In this document: piece after piece, positions 37,719 to 45,738 of the stretch
Position numbering within the stretch: position 1 is the stretch's first letter
How the letters are laid out: the number at the start of each line of letters is the position of its first letter
Assembly (NCBI GenBank): GCA_905339275.1
Contig: CAJPFK010000003.1
Span: 1-64,000 of the forward strand
Reading direction: 5' to 3'
Origin: Methylophilaceae bacterium
GTDB taxonomy: Bacteria > Pseudomonadota > Gammaproteobacteria > Burkholderiales > Methylophilaceae
Length of the DNA stretch: 64,000 bases
The notes under the pieces: model-generated
What the model was told of the DNA's origin: nothing
Seen by the model: the letters and a program-made list of their open reading frames with translations, nothing else
The model's database searches: none
Made by a program: the position numbers and the translations under genes

Positions 37719-37847
37719 TTGTGCAGTATAGATCTATATCATCAACTTCACCCTTGCATAAATTGCTGCAGCAAAATCGTTTCATGATGGCACTTTGTTA
37801 TAGCAGTTGGAAAGTATGCAAAAGCTTGAAGTTGACAGGCATTTATC

Positions 37848-37970
37848 ATGCAGCATAAAACTATTCAGGCTTCAATGATTACACAACGGCAGGTTAACCT
37901 CGACAGGTTGACCGGACAAGTCAAACGAATAGAAAAACGATTGGATCTCATCAATAAAAGAGGAATTTAA
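37848..37970 (+). CDS. small ORF of unknown function, 40 residues
   Basis: MQHKTIQASMITQRQVNLDRLTGQ, followed by VKRIEKRLDLINKRGI: a basic, heptad-like helix that resembles the C-terminal tail of some small antitoxins or coiled-coil proteins. It lies between the antitoxin-like ORF and the second IS-end-like sequence. It may be the remnant of a longer gene. Not recognised. Confidence 0.3.
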   Translation: MQHKTIQASMITQRQVNLDRLTGQVKRIEKRLDLINKRGI

Positions 37971-37983
37971 GAAGACCCTTCTC

Positions 37984-37997
37984 TGAACTACACCCCA
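37984..37997 (+). repeat. second IS-end-like sequence, direct repeat of 36505-36518
   Basis: TGAACTACACCCCA matches TGAACTGCACCCCA at 36505 in 13 of 14 positions and in the same orientation. The two copies bracket the fic region, about 1.48 kb apart. Right of it, TGACAA-TTT-TTGTCA (38033-38047) forms a small palindrome. The rest of 37998-38110 shows no gene. Confidence 0.45.
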
Positions 37998-38114
37998 GAA
38001 TCAGCCATTTTCGACAAAATCGCGTCAGATACTGACAATTTTTGTCAATCCAGCGAACACAACGCTAATTCATGCTTTTATTCTTGAAATGACCGGGTGT
38101 AATGTGTGATGCAT

Positions 38115-38147
38115 GGTTGAAATGAATCCCCAAGAGGAATTTCAACC
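38115..38147 (+). promoter_or_regulatory. stem-loop in the pilA leader
   Basis: GGTTGAAAT (38115-38123) and ATTTCAACC (38139-38147) form a perfect 9-bp stem with a 15-base loop, ending 34 bp before the pilA start. It could stabilise the pilin mRNA or be a regulator site. I do not see a sigma-54 -24/-12 element, which drives pilA in some other bacteria. Confidence 0.5.
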
Positions 38148-38181
38148 AATCTATTTTAATTGACTATAAAGGGGTATGAAC

Positions 38182-38610
38182 ATGAAACAAGTACAAAAAG
38201 GCTTTACCTTGATCGAACTGATGATCGTGGTTGCGATTATCGGTATTCTGGCAGCTGTTGCAATTCCCGCTTATCAAGACTATACGGTTCGTGCACGAGT
38301 TACCGAGGGCTTATCATTGGCGTCTGCGGCTAAAGTCACTGTCTCGGAAAATGCAGCTTCCGGCACAGCACTTAATGCCGGCTGGACTGCGCCAACAGCA
38401 ACTACTAATGTAACCTCCGTTGCAGTAGATGCTGGTAATGGCACTATTACAATCACTTACACTGCAGCTGCTGGTAATGGCACAATAACATTGGTACCAA
38501 CTGCAGGCGGTGCAGCCTTAGCATCAGGTACAGTTCCAGGTGATGCAATTGCCTGGAATTGTACAGGTGGTACTCTTGTTGCTAAGTACCGCCCTGCTAA
38601 CTGCCGTTAA
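38182..38610 (+). CDS. pilA: type IV major pilin PilA
   Basis: The prepilin has a 7-residue leader MKQVQKG cleaved before Phe+1 by PilD, then the N-terminal helix [20 protein letters not shown] with Glu5. The globular part is short, rich in Thr, Ala and Gly, and ends with two cysteines 14 residues apart that form the D-loop disulfide. I chose the ATG at 38182 because AAAGGGG lies 7 bases upstream; the ATG at 38176 would be only 1 base from it. Monocistronic, with its own leader hairpin and terminator. The gene is more AT-rich than its surroundings, as pilin genes often are. Confidence 0.93.
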   Translation: MKQVQKGFTLIELMIVVAIIGILAAVAIPAYQDYTVRARVTEGLSLASAAKVTVSENAASGTALNAGWTAPTATTNVTSVAVDAGNGTITITYTAAAGNGTITLVPTAGGAALASGTVPGDAIAWNCTGGTLVAKYRPANCR

Positions 38611-38626
38611 AATCTGATCAGCATCT

Positions 38627-38652
38627 AAAAGCCCGCGACTGCGGGCTTTTTT
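38627..38652 (+). terminator. Rho-independent terminator of pilA
   Basis: A 10-bp perfect stem AAAAGCCCGC (38627-38636) / GCGGGCTTTT (38641-38650), 4-base loop, T run of six. It may also serve the oxidoreductase gene ending at 38677 on the other strand, since the upstream arm gives an A/T tract in that direction. Confidence 0.9.
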
Positions 38653-38676
38653 ATTCTTCACTTTTGAGCAAAATAA

Positions 38677-39819
38677 TTAACCAATCCCATTTATATAAAA
38701 TTCCAGCGCATTGCTAGCGACCAGATCAATATCATCAAACTGCAGCAATTGCCCCGGCTCGATATCACGTACAACACGAGTATTATTCAGCAGGCAGATC
38801 GGTGCCACATTGCGGTTTTCCTGGATTTTCACAGCCAATCCCCTGACATCAAAGCCACCGGCGCCACGTTCTATCACTTCATCCTTCAGAATCTTGCGCT
38901 TGGCGACGGCACCGACAGTGATGGTAGGATTAGCCGAATTATTCAGCAACATCGGCTCGCCGCGCACCACCTTGCGCAGGGTATTCAAGGCTTCGAGATG
39001 GCACAAATGGTAGGGACGTAACAGGATGTAGCCGGAACCCTCGGTTGTTTTCAAGGGGCCGACGATATACTTGCCCAGCCGGTCGGCTTCGGGATTTTTG
39101 GCGACGATGAGTTCTCCCGGCGGCGCGCCCTTGCAGAGAATGAAATCGCTGATCGGTTTGCCGAATTTTTCCGATTCGCGCACCAGGTAATCGAGGTCGT
39201 TGAGCGTCTCCACACGCGAGCCGAACATGCCACCATCGGCAATGGTGGCGCCGAGACCGTTTGCGACAAAAGCCTGCTCGATCTGCAGCTTGGTGCCGTC
39301 GGTAAAGGAAACCACCTGTTCCAGCCGGATGCCCTGCTGGTCTGACCAGTACTGCATTTCCTTGCGTTCCGGGTTGTGGTTGAGGAAGCCCTTGATATTG
39401 ACGTAGGCGCAGGGCTCGAAGCCCATGCCGACAATCTCTTCATGCAGTCTTGCCAGGCAACCCGGCTGGTCGCCGTCGGCATCGGTGACATAGGCGCCCT
39501 GCCTGACGAACCAGGAGCCGGCCGTGACATGGAACTCCGCATTGAGCGTAACGACTTTCTTGCCAGCCTTGCTCGCGGCCAGCACCGCATCCGTTGCATG
39601 CAGCACATCGCCCGAGCATTCGAATACGATATCGGCATGATCGACCAGTTCGGTCAATGACCGGGTGAAGCGCACCGGCGGAAAACCTTCTATCGAATCA
39701 ACCGGGCGGCGTGTGAGAATATGGGATATTTCGAAATCAGCCGATTTGAACATGAGATTGGCCAGCCCCCGGGCGATAAATCCGGAGCCGACAATCCCAA
39801 CTTTAGTTTTATGTTGCAT
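38677..39819 (-). CDS. NAD(P)-dependent oxidoreductase with C-terminal SAF domain
   Basis: The N terminus has a Rossmann motif VGIVGSGFIARGLA (about 6-19) and a homoserine-dehydrogenase-like core. The C-terminal part, about 70 residues (from DEVIERGAGGFDVRGLAVK), looks like an SAF (antifreeze-like) domain. 380 residues from the ATG at 39819; an ATG 36 bases upstream is also possible. Proteins of this architecture are often annotated only as predicted homoserine dehydrogenase-like or SAF-domain enzymes, and the substrate is not known. It is divergent from the DUF4038 gene with 160 bp between. Confidence 0.75.
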   Translation of the reverse strand: MQHKTKVGIVGSGFIARGLANLMFKSADFEISHILTRRPVDSIEGFPPVRFTRSLTELVDHADIVFECSGDVLHATDAVLAASKAGKKVVTLNAEFHVTAGSWFVRQGAYVTDADGDQPGCLARLHEEIVGMGFEPCAYVNIKGFLNHNPERKEMQYWSDQQGIRLEQVVSFTDGTKLQIEQAFVANGLGATIADGGMFGSRVETLNDLDYLVRESEKFGKPISDFILCKGAPPGELIVAKNPEADRLGKYIVGPLKTTEGSGYILLRPYHLCHLEALNTLRKVVRGEPMLLNNSANPTITVGAVAKRKILKDEVIERGAGGFDVRGLAVKIQENRNVAPICLLNNTRVVRDIEPGQLLQFDDIDLVASNALEFYINGIG

Positions 39820-39979
39820 CACATTCGCACCCCTGTTGACCATACCTGAAAGCATTTATGGAATCTGCTATTTGCAAGCTATATTACTACCAGAAATATA
39901 TATTAGCGATGGCCATATCGGGTAGGGATTCCAGATTCAGGATACGCTATATTTACAGGCCAAAGACCAGAATAAACAG

Positions 39980-41611
39980 ATGACCCGCTCCGATCAGCAT
40001 ATTTCAGATGCTTCGATACTCCCGAACTGGCATGAACTCGGCTTCCGTTCAGCGATAGCCTATGAAGACCCGTTTAACACGGTCACGCTCGATGTGGTTT
40101 TTACGGAGCCCGGCGGCAAGATACGGCGCATTCCGGCTTACTGGGCCGGGGATGACCAATGGCGTGTGCGCTATAGTTCCCGGATCGCCGGCTTGCACAG
40201 CTATCGCACCGAATGCAGCGACCGGGCAAACGCCGGGTTGCACGGAATAAACGGGACCGTTTGCATTGCGTCTTATCAGGGCGATCAGCCGCTGCTTAAG
40301 CATGGCGCACCCATCGTTGCTGCGGATCATCGGCATTTTACCCATGAGGACGGCACGCCATTTTTCTGGCTGGGCGATACCTGGTGGATGGGGCTGACGG
40401 ACCGCCTGCGCTGGCCTGATGAATTCAGCCTGGCAGCAAGCAACCGCGCCGAGAAAGGCTTCACCGTGATTCAACTGGTTGCCGGCCTGTATCCCGACAT
40501 GGGCGCCTTCGATCAACGCGGGCAAAGTACCGCCGGGTTCCCGTGGACAGCAGGCTTCGGCAGCATCCGGCCGGCATTTTTCGACGAGGCCGATCAAAAG
40601 ATTCTGCATCTGGTACGGCAAGGGTTGGTGCCCTGCATTGTCGGCGCCTGGGGCTATTACCTGACATGGATGGGCGTGGATAGAATGAAGGCGCACTGGC
40701 GCTACCTGGTTGCACGCTGGGGCGCGTTGCCTGTGGTCTGGTGCGCTGCCGGCGAGCAGACCATGCCCTGGTACCTTTCCGAGAACAAACCGGCAGAAAC
40801 GGCGCAACTCAGGCAGGGATGGACAGAGGTCATCCGTTATATCAGGGAGATCGACGGCTTTCATCGGCTGCTCACCACCCATCCGGTGCTGAGCGCACGC
40901 GATTCCGTCATCGAACCCGGCCTGCTCGATTTTGAAATGCAGCAGACCGGCCATGGTCAGCAAACAGGCCGGCATGCCAGCCAGGCTCATGCCGGCTGGA
41001 AGGCGTCGCCGGTAATGCCGGTTATCAGCGGAGAATCCCGCTATGAGGCGCTTGAGATCGATCCTGCCGTCACCACGCGGGACGTGAGGCAGGCTTTCTG
41101 GGCGCATTTGCTGAATAGCGGCTGTGCCGGGCATACTTATGGCGCCAATGGTTTATGGCAGGTCAACCGCAAGGAATATGGATTCGGAAAATCTCCGCTT
41201 GGCCATGATTGGGGCGGCACGCCGTGGGAGGCTGCACTGGATTTGCCGGGGTCCGGCCAACTGGCAGTCGCCAAACGGTTTCTTGAAGGCTTGCCGTGGC
41301 ATCGTTTTGAGGTTTCCGGAAGGCTAGCCGGCAAATGGTACCAGCGTAGCGGAACGGTACCGGCCGTCATGACGGCTGACGGGTTATCGGCGCTTTGTTA
41401 TATCTGGGACAGAACATCCGTCAGCGTCAATACAGGCATACTTGCCGGGCCTGTCCGGGCCGGTTGGCTGGACCCCGTCAACGGGGCGGTTCTCGCAGCA
41501 AGTGCGGCAAAAACAGCGAACAGACATCGACATACTTTCACTATCCCCGGGAAGAATGCCGGCGGTGATGACGACTGGATTCTGCTGTTAAAGGCCGGGG
41601 AAACCGCTTAA
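39980..41611 (+). CDS. DUF4038/DUF5060 apiosidase-like glycoside hydrolase family protein
   Basis: A 543-residue protein: an N-terminal DUF5060-like beta domain (about 15-105, with the VRYSSRIAGLHSYRTEC pattern), then a TIM-barrel DUF4038 region (about 110-440) with TPFFWLGDTWWMGLTDR and GINVxQ-like GFTVIQLVAGLYPD, then a small C-terminal beta domain resembling the putative collagen-binding domain of these proteins. Candidate acid residues are in AGEQTMPW and SGESRYEAL. Relatives include GH140 apiosidases. There is no signal peptide, so the enzyme is predicted to be cytosolic, unusual for the family. Substrate unknown. Its 3' end overlaps the convergent cNMP-binding gene by 4 bp. Confidence 0.75.
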   Translation: MTRSDQHISDASILPNWHELGFRSAIAYEDPFNTVTLDVVFTEPGGKIRRIPAYWAGDDQWRVRYSSRIAGLHSYRTECSDRANAGLHGINGTVCIASYQGDQPLLKHGAPIVAADHRHFTHEDGTPFFWLGDTWWMGLTDRLRWPDEFSLAASNRAEKGFTVIQLVAGLYPDMGAFDQRGQSTAGFPWTAGFGSIRPAFFDEADQKILHLVRQGLVPCIVGAWGYYLTWMGVDRMKAHWRYLVARWGALPVVWCAAGEQTMPWYLSENKPAETAQLRQGWTEVIRYIREIDGFHRLLTTHPVLSARDSVIEPGLLDFEMQQTGHGQQTGRHASQAHAGWKASPVMPVISGESRYEALEIDPAVTTRDVRQAFWAHLLNSGCAGHTYGANGLWQVNRKEYGFGKSPLGHDWGGTPWEAALDLPGSGQLAVAKRFLEGLPWHRFEVSGRLAGKWYQRSGTVPAVMTADGLSALCYIWDRTSVSVNTGILAGPVRAGWLDPVNGAVLAASAAKTANRHRHTFTIPGKNAGGDDDWILLLKAGETA

Positions 41612-42708
41612 GGCGCGGCCCGCGCAAACCGGCGCGAGCCCCTGGTGCCCCCTTCCAGCACAACGGCATTGAAGCCGTGCTGGATGAGGATGAAAGCCGC
41701 TGCCGAGCTGCGGCGACCAGTCTGGCAATAGGTAATGTATTGCTTTGCCTGGTCCAGGCTGCCCAGAATTCCACGAATCTCATGCAGGGGGGTATTCACT
41801 GAATCGGCCAGGTGCTCGAAGACGAATTCGGATGGGAAGCGCACATCCAGCCACACCGCACCTTCCTCCACCATCTGTTTTGCTTTCTCCATATCGACAT
41901 ACTGCAGCAATGGGGCCTTCAGAAGCTCAATGAAGTCATCCTTGTTCAGCCGCAGCAGCCTGCCGTCGGTCTTCATGGTGACCGTAGCGTTACGCTTGTT
42001 GTCGGAGACCAGCGCCTCTTCCCCGAATGCGCTGCCCGCGCCCAGTTCGGCGAGTGTGACCGGTGGCTCGCTCACTATTTTGGTACGGCTGACAATGGCC
42101 GTGCCTTGTTCGATCAGGTAGTAAAAATCACCCTGGGCTCCCTGGGTGATGATGACCTGGCCGGCCTGGACTTCCACCACGGTCATGCGCCTGAACATTT
42201 CTTCGATATTGGCGTATGGCAGGCGGCTGAAAACACCGTTTTGCAGATTCTCGGCGCTGAACACACTGGTTTTGCGCATCCAGCCGGCCGTATCGCGTTT
42301 GAGCTGCGTATCAGGCGCGCGCGCGTCCTGCGCGTCGGAGGATTCATAGCCGGCCAGTTGATCCCAGGTCATCATGATGTCGAGCAAATCCTGGTCGATT
42401 CTGAGGATTTCGATATCGGTCAGTGCCACCGTGTACTTCAGGGAGCCTTTATCGTCGTTGACGGGATAGTTGGAGGCTTTTGAGCCGCCACGCAGGATGA
42501 CTTTCCTGCCATTCTGGAAGCGCAAGCCCAGGTTGCCCTTGAGCAGATAAAACGACTGCGGGCTTTTAGTCACGTTCATCCGTAACGGGTCCATGTCCTT
42601 GCTGACCCGCTCCACAAAACACAGGCCGGCCAGCTCCTCAAGCCTGTCGGGAGATAGCGTGGAAATCGGTTCGAATCTTGCGAGCCGCGATAAATCTAGA
42701 GATGTCAT
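41608..42708 (-). CDS. double cyclic-nucleotide-binding domain protein with C-terminal rhodanese domain
   Basis: 366 residues from the ATG at 42708, which has AGGAACAGG upstream. Domain order: a divergent cNMP-binding-like domain (about 8-110), a clear second one (about 140-255, with GSAFGEEALVSDNKRNATV as the phosphate-binding cassette) and a rhodanese domain (about 265-360) whose active site is CQTGRRS. No DNA-binding domain is present, so it is not a Crp-type regulator. The gene directly upstream encodes a class II cAMP-phosphodiesterase-like enzyme 28 bp away, suggesting a small cyclic-nucleotide module. Confidence 0.82.
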   Translation of the reverse strand: MTSLDLSRLARFEPISTLSPDRLEELAGLCFVERVSKDMDPLRMNVTKSPQSFYLLKGNLGLRFQNGRKVILRGGSKASNYPVNDDKGSLKYTVALTDIEILRIDQDLLDIMMTWDQLAGYESSDAQDARAPDTQLKRDTAGWMRKTSVFSAENLQNGVFSRLPYANIEEMFRRMTVVEVQAGQVIITQGAQGDFYYLIEQGTAIVSRTKIVSEPPVTLAELGAGSAFGEEALVSDNKRNATVTMKTDGRLLRLNKDDFIELLKAPLLQYVDMEKAKQMVEEGAVWLDVRFPSEFVFEHLADSVNTPLHEIRGILGSLDQAKQYITYCQTGRRSSAAAFILIQHGFNAVVLEGGTRGSRRFARAAP

Positions 42709-42736
42709 CTGTACCTGTTCCTTACTGGGATTCGTT

Positions 42737-43504
42737 CTAAAGCTCAAAAATATGTCCGTGATCCAGTGCCTGGATGCGCATCCCTGCCGGGGCGCCTGAG
42801 ACAATTTCCTGCATGATGATGTCGCCCTCGCCCGGCTTCAGATGCGTGATGAACACCTGGGGCGAATGCTCGAGTTTTGCGAGTTCATCCAGCAACAGGG
42901 CGGGGCATAAATGTTTCGAAAGTTTTGCCATCTCCGCCTCATCATTGCTGAAGGCTGTCTCGATAAGCAGGTATTGCAGGTTGCCGGTACAATTGGCGTA
43001 TGCCCACAAGGCATCGCAAATTGTCGTATCCCCGCTGAATATCAGGCTGGAACGCTCGCCCTCAAGGTGAAAGCCGACAGCGGGCACTACGTGGTTGGCA
43101 GGAACCGGCGTGATCCGGCGGTTGCCAAGCATCACCGTCTGTCCGAGCCGGATTTCCTTCCATGCCAGTATTGGCTGATCCGGATTGGGAATCACCGTGA
43201 AATCCGGCCACACTTTCCAGTTAAAAATATGTTCGCTGATAATCTGCCATGTCTCAACTGTGGCATGGACGTTTACCGGTTTATCGCGCAAACCGAGGAC
43301 GGTATCTGCGAGGAGGGGAATACAGGCAATATGATCCAGATGCGAATGCGTGATAAAAATATGGTCGATTCCAAGCAGTTGCTCAATGCTCAAATCCCCT
43401 ACGCCAGTACCTGCATCCAGAAGAATATCGCTGTCGATCAGAAAGCTCGTGGTTCTCAAGCTTCCGCCGATGCCTCCACTACACCCCAATACCCTAAGTT
43501 GCAT
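42737..43504 (-). CDS. metallo-beta-lactamase fold hydrolase, class II cyclic nucleotide phosphodiesterase-like
   Basis: A 255-residue MBL-fold protein. The metal motif THSHLDHIACIPL (about 52-64) matches the class II cyclic-nucleotide phosphodiesterase signature HxHLDH, and FSGDTT and ITHLKPGEGD supply the later ligands. It begins LRVLGCSGGIGGSLRTTSFLI. Cyclic AMP is the most likely substrate by family, and the neighbour with cNMP-binding domains supports this, but other phosphodiesters are possible. First gene of a two-gene unit. Confidence 0.8.
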   Translation of the reverse strand: MQLRVLGCSGGIGGSLRTTSFLIDSDILLDAGTGVGDLSIEQLLGIDHIFITHSHLDHIACIPLLADTVLGLRDKPVNVHATVETWQIISEHIFNWKVWPDFTVIPNPDQPILAWKEIRLGQTVMLGNRRITPVPANHVVPAVGFHLEGERSSLIFSGDTTICDALWAYANCTGNLQYLLIETAFSNDEAEMAKLSKHLCPALLLDELAKLEHSPQVFITHLKPGEGDIIMQEIVSGAPAGMRIQALDHGHIFEL

Positions 43505-43804
43505 ATATGCCCCTGAAATCTTCTTTTTTTACACTCAATGTATGCAAAAACCGTGATTCTGGGGGGATTGTGCCAGATATGGGCGACATTTTGTAAGCGA
43601 ACTCGTTTGACACGCACGGCTGAAGCCATTTTTAATTGGCTGTCCGGGATTGCAAGAAACCGCTTCCCGCGATATATGGAGGTATCATCCCTATTTATTT
43701 CATGGCTGATTTCAGCTCCTGAATCGCGCGCCAGACCGCATGATGCAAGAGTCAGGGATAAAAATCCGCCTCCTTAACATTTTTTTACATACAACAAGAC
43801 TACT
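43505..43804. other. 300-bp intergenic stretch without recognisable gene
   Basis: Lies between the divergent MBL hydrolase and the carboxylesterase gene. A short open frame on the plus strand (43538-43777) has no recognisable domain. Promoters for both neighbours must lie here but none is convincing by eye. Confidence 0.5.
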
Positions 43805-44497
43805 ATGCAAGCGCTGGAATTACTGGAAATATCACCCCCTGCCGACGTTCGGTTCAGCATCATCTGGCTTCACGGGCTAGGTGCCGACGGTTACGATTTC
43901 GAGTCCATTGCCGAAGCACTCCGGCTGCCGCAGACCAGATTCATCCTGCCGCATGCCCCTTACCGGAAAGTGACGATCAATAATGGTTACGAGATGCGCG
44001 CCTGGTATGACATCTTCAGCCTGGAACCCGGCAGCAAGCAGGATGAACAAGGCATACGGGAAAGCCAGGCGCAGATCGAAGCCCTGATCCGGCAGGAAAT
44101 GGCACGCGGCATTCCATCCGACCACATCGTGCTGGCCGGCTTCTCCCAGGGAGGTGCAGTCGCCCTGCATACGGCGCTCAGATTCACGGAAAAACTGGCT
44201 GGCGTGCTTGCGCTCTCGACATATTTGCCTCTACGAGACACGGCTGCCCGGGAAGCTGCCCCGATCAACGCCCGGATTCCGGTGTTCATGGCGCACGGGC
44301 AATTCGACAGCGTCATCAGGCCGGATCTCGCCAAAAACTCCGCCACCTGTTTGAGCGAGCTTGGATATCCGCTAACATGGCATGAATACGGCATGGCGCA
44401 TGCCGTCTGCCAGGAGGAAATTTCCGATATCCGGCAATTTCTTACGGGGATTTTGCCTTTCGGCGTTTCTACTAATCCGCCTAACAGCGTAAACTAG
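43805..44497 (+). CDS. carboxylesterase/phospholipase family alpha/beta hydrolase
   Basis: A 230-residue alpha/beta hydrolase of the abhydrolase_2 family. Oxyanion region IIWLHGLGADG (about 20-30), nucleophile elbow GFSQGGA (about 115-121, Ser117), Asp in HGQFDSVI (about 167-170) and catalytic His in YGMAHAVCQEE (near 200). Substrate unknown; relatives hydrolyse short-chain esters or lysophospholipids. Confidence 0.9.
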   Translation: MQALELLEISPPADVRFSIIWLHGLGADGYDFESIAEALRLPQTRFILPHAPYRKVTINNGYEMRAWYDIFSLEPGSKQDEQGIRESQAQIEALIRQEMARGIPSDHIVLAGFSQGGAVALHTALRFTEKLAGVLALSTYLPLRDTAAREAAPINARIPVFMAHGQFDSVIRPDLAKNSATCLSELGYPLTWHEYGMAHAVCQEEISDIRQFLTGILPFGVSTNPPNSVN

Positions 44498-44583
44498 TGG
44501 CTTGCGAAAAAATAATGACCGACTGATCGTCACACAATTCAACACACTGAATCATCAGCCAGTACCTGACAGAGATCGCCAGC

Positions 44584-44808
44584 ATGAGTAAATCCCCAGA
44601 GAAGAGCCCAACCTTCGAAGACGCATTAAAGGAACTTGAAACCATCGTCAGCCAAATGGAATCATCCCAACTTCCGCTGGACCAATCCCTTGCCGCTTAC
44701 CAACGCGGCACTGAACTGCTCCAGTTCTGCCAGAAAGCACTGGCGGAGATTGAACAACAAGTCCGCATTCTCAACGACAACAACTTGCAACCATATCGAG
44801 ATGAATGA
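44584..44808 (+). CDS. xseB: exodeoxyribonuclease VII small subunit
   Basis: A 74-residue helical protein with the XseB pattern FEDALKELETIVSQMESSQLPLDQSLAAYQRG (split across residues 10-41). It joins XseA, not in this window, to make ExoVII. It overlaps ispA by 8 bp, the conserved xseB-ispA-dxs order. Confidence 0.94.
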   Translation: MSKSPEKSPTFEDALKELETIVSQMESSQLPLDQSLAAYQRGTELLQFCQKALAEIEQQVRILNDNNLQPYRDE

Positions 44809-45691
44809 TTTTCAGGATTGGGCTTTAAGTATTCAGAGCCGCACGGAATCCGCGCTGGAAAAATTACTACCTTCCGCGCAGATTGCACCAAACAGACTGC
44901 ACGAAGCCATGCGCTATGCCGTGCTTGGCGGCGGCAAACGCGTGCGTGCATTGCTGGCGCATGCTACGGCAGACTTATGCGGCGCTGATGCGGAAAAAGC
45001 CGACAATGCCGCCGCCGCGGTAGAACTGATACATGCTTACTCCCTCGTTCATGATGACATGCCTTGCATGGACGACGACGACCTGCGCCGCGGCAAACCA
45101 TCGTGCCACAAAAAATATGACGATGCGACTGCACTGCTGGTCGGGGATGCGCTGCAAAGCCTGGCTTTCCAGGCCTTATCACAGCCTAAACTATTCAGCC
45201 TGCCGGAAAGGCAACTGGAAATGGTCAACGTGCTGGCAATTGCCAGCGGCTCGCGCGGCATGGCAGGCGGGCAGGCAATCGACCTCGCAAGCGTGGGCCA
45301 ATCCCTGGACCAGGCGGAGCTCGAGCATATGCATATCCACAAGACCGGGGCATTGATACGGGCGGCCGCCTTGCTGGGCGCCTACTGTAGTGAAACCAGC
45401 AGGCCGGAGCATATCAAGGCGATCGACCATTACGCGCAATACATCGGGCTCGCGTTTCAGGTCGTCGATGACATTCTCGATGCGGAAGCGGACACAGCCA
45501 CACTCGGAAAAACCGCCGGCAAGGATGCAGCCTCCAACAAACCCACTTACGTGACGATTCTCGGCCTGTCCCGCGCCAAGGAACTGGCGCGCGAGTTATA
45601 CGAAAATGCGATCAGGCATGTGGCGAGCTTCGGCAATGATGCGAAACGCCTCGTGCAACTGGCGGACTACATTACACAGCGTGGTTTTTAG
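44801..45691 (+). CDS. ispA: farnesyl/geranyl diphosphate synthase
   Basis: Condenses IPP with DMAPP and GPP to farnesyl diphosphate. 296 residues with the first aspartate-rich motif [15 protein letters not shown] (about 83-97) and the second VVDDILD (about 222-228). I start it at the ATG at 44801, within the end of xseB; the frame is open further upstream only because it runs antiphase through xseB. Confidence 0.95.
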   Translation: MNDFQDWALSIQSRTESALEKLLPSAQIAPNRLHEAMRYAVLGGGKRVRALLAHATADLCGADAEKADNAAAAVELIHAYSLVHDDMPCMDDDDLRRGKPSCHKKYDDATALLVGDALQSLAFQALSQPKLFSLPERQLEMVNVLAIASGSRGMAGGQAIDLASVGQSLDQAELEHMHIHKTGALIRAAALLGAYCSETSRPEHIKAIDHYAQYIGLAFQVVDDILDAEADTATLGKTAGKDAASNKPTYVTILGLSRAKELARELYENAIRHVASFGNDAKRLVQLADYITQRGF

Positions 45692-45738
45692 ACCGCCCAT
45701 TCCCGAATCAGAAAAATACTTATCCCCACCAAATTCAT

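Noticed and set aside
37631-37858. 75-codon plus-strand frame beside fic
   Set aside because: Overlaps the antitoxin-like ORF on the other strand and has no recognisable pattern.
38000-38175. Sigma-54 promoter for pilA
   Set aside because: No GG-N10-GC with the TGGCAC/TTGC context could be found in the leader.
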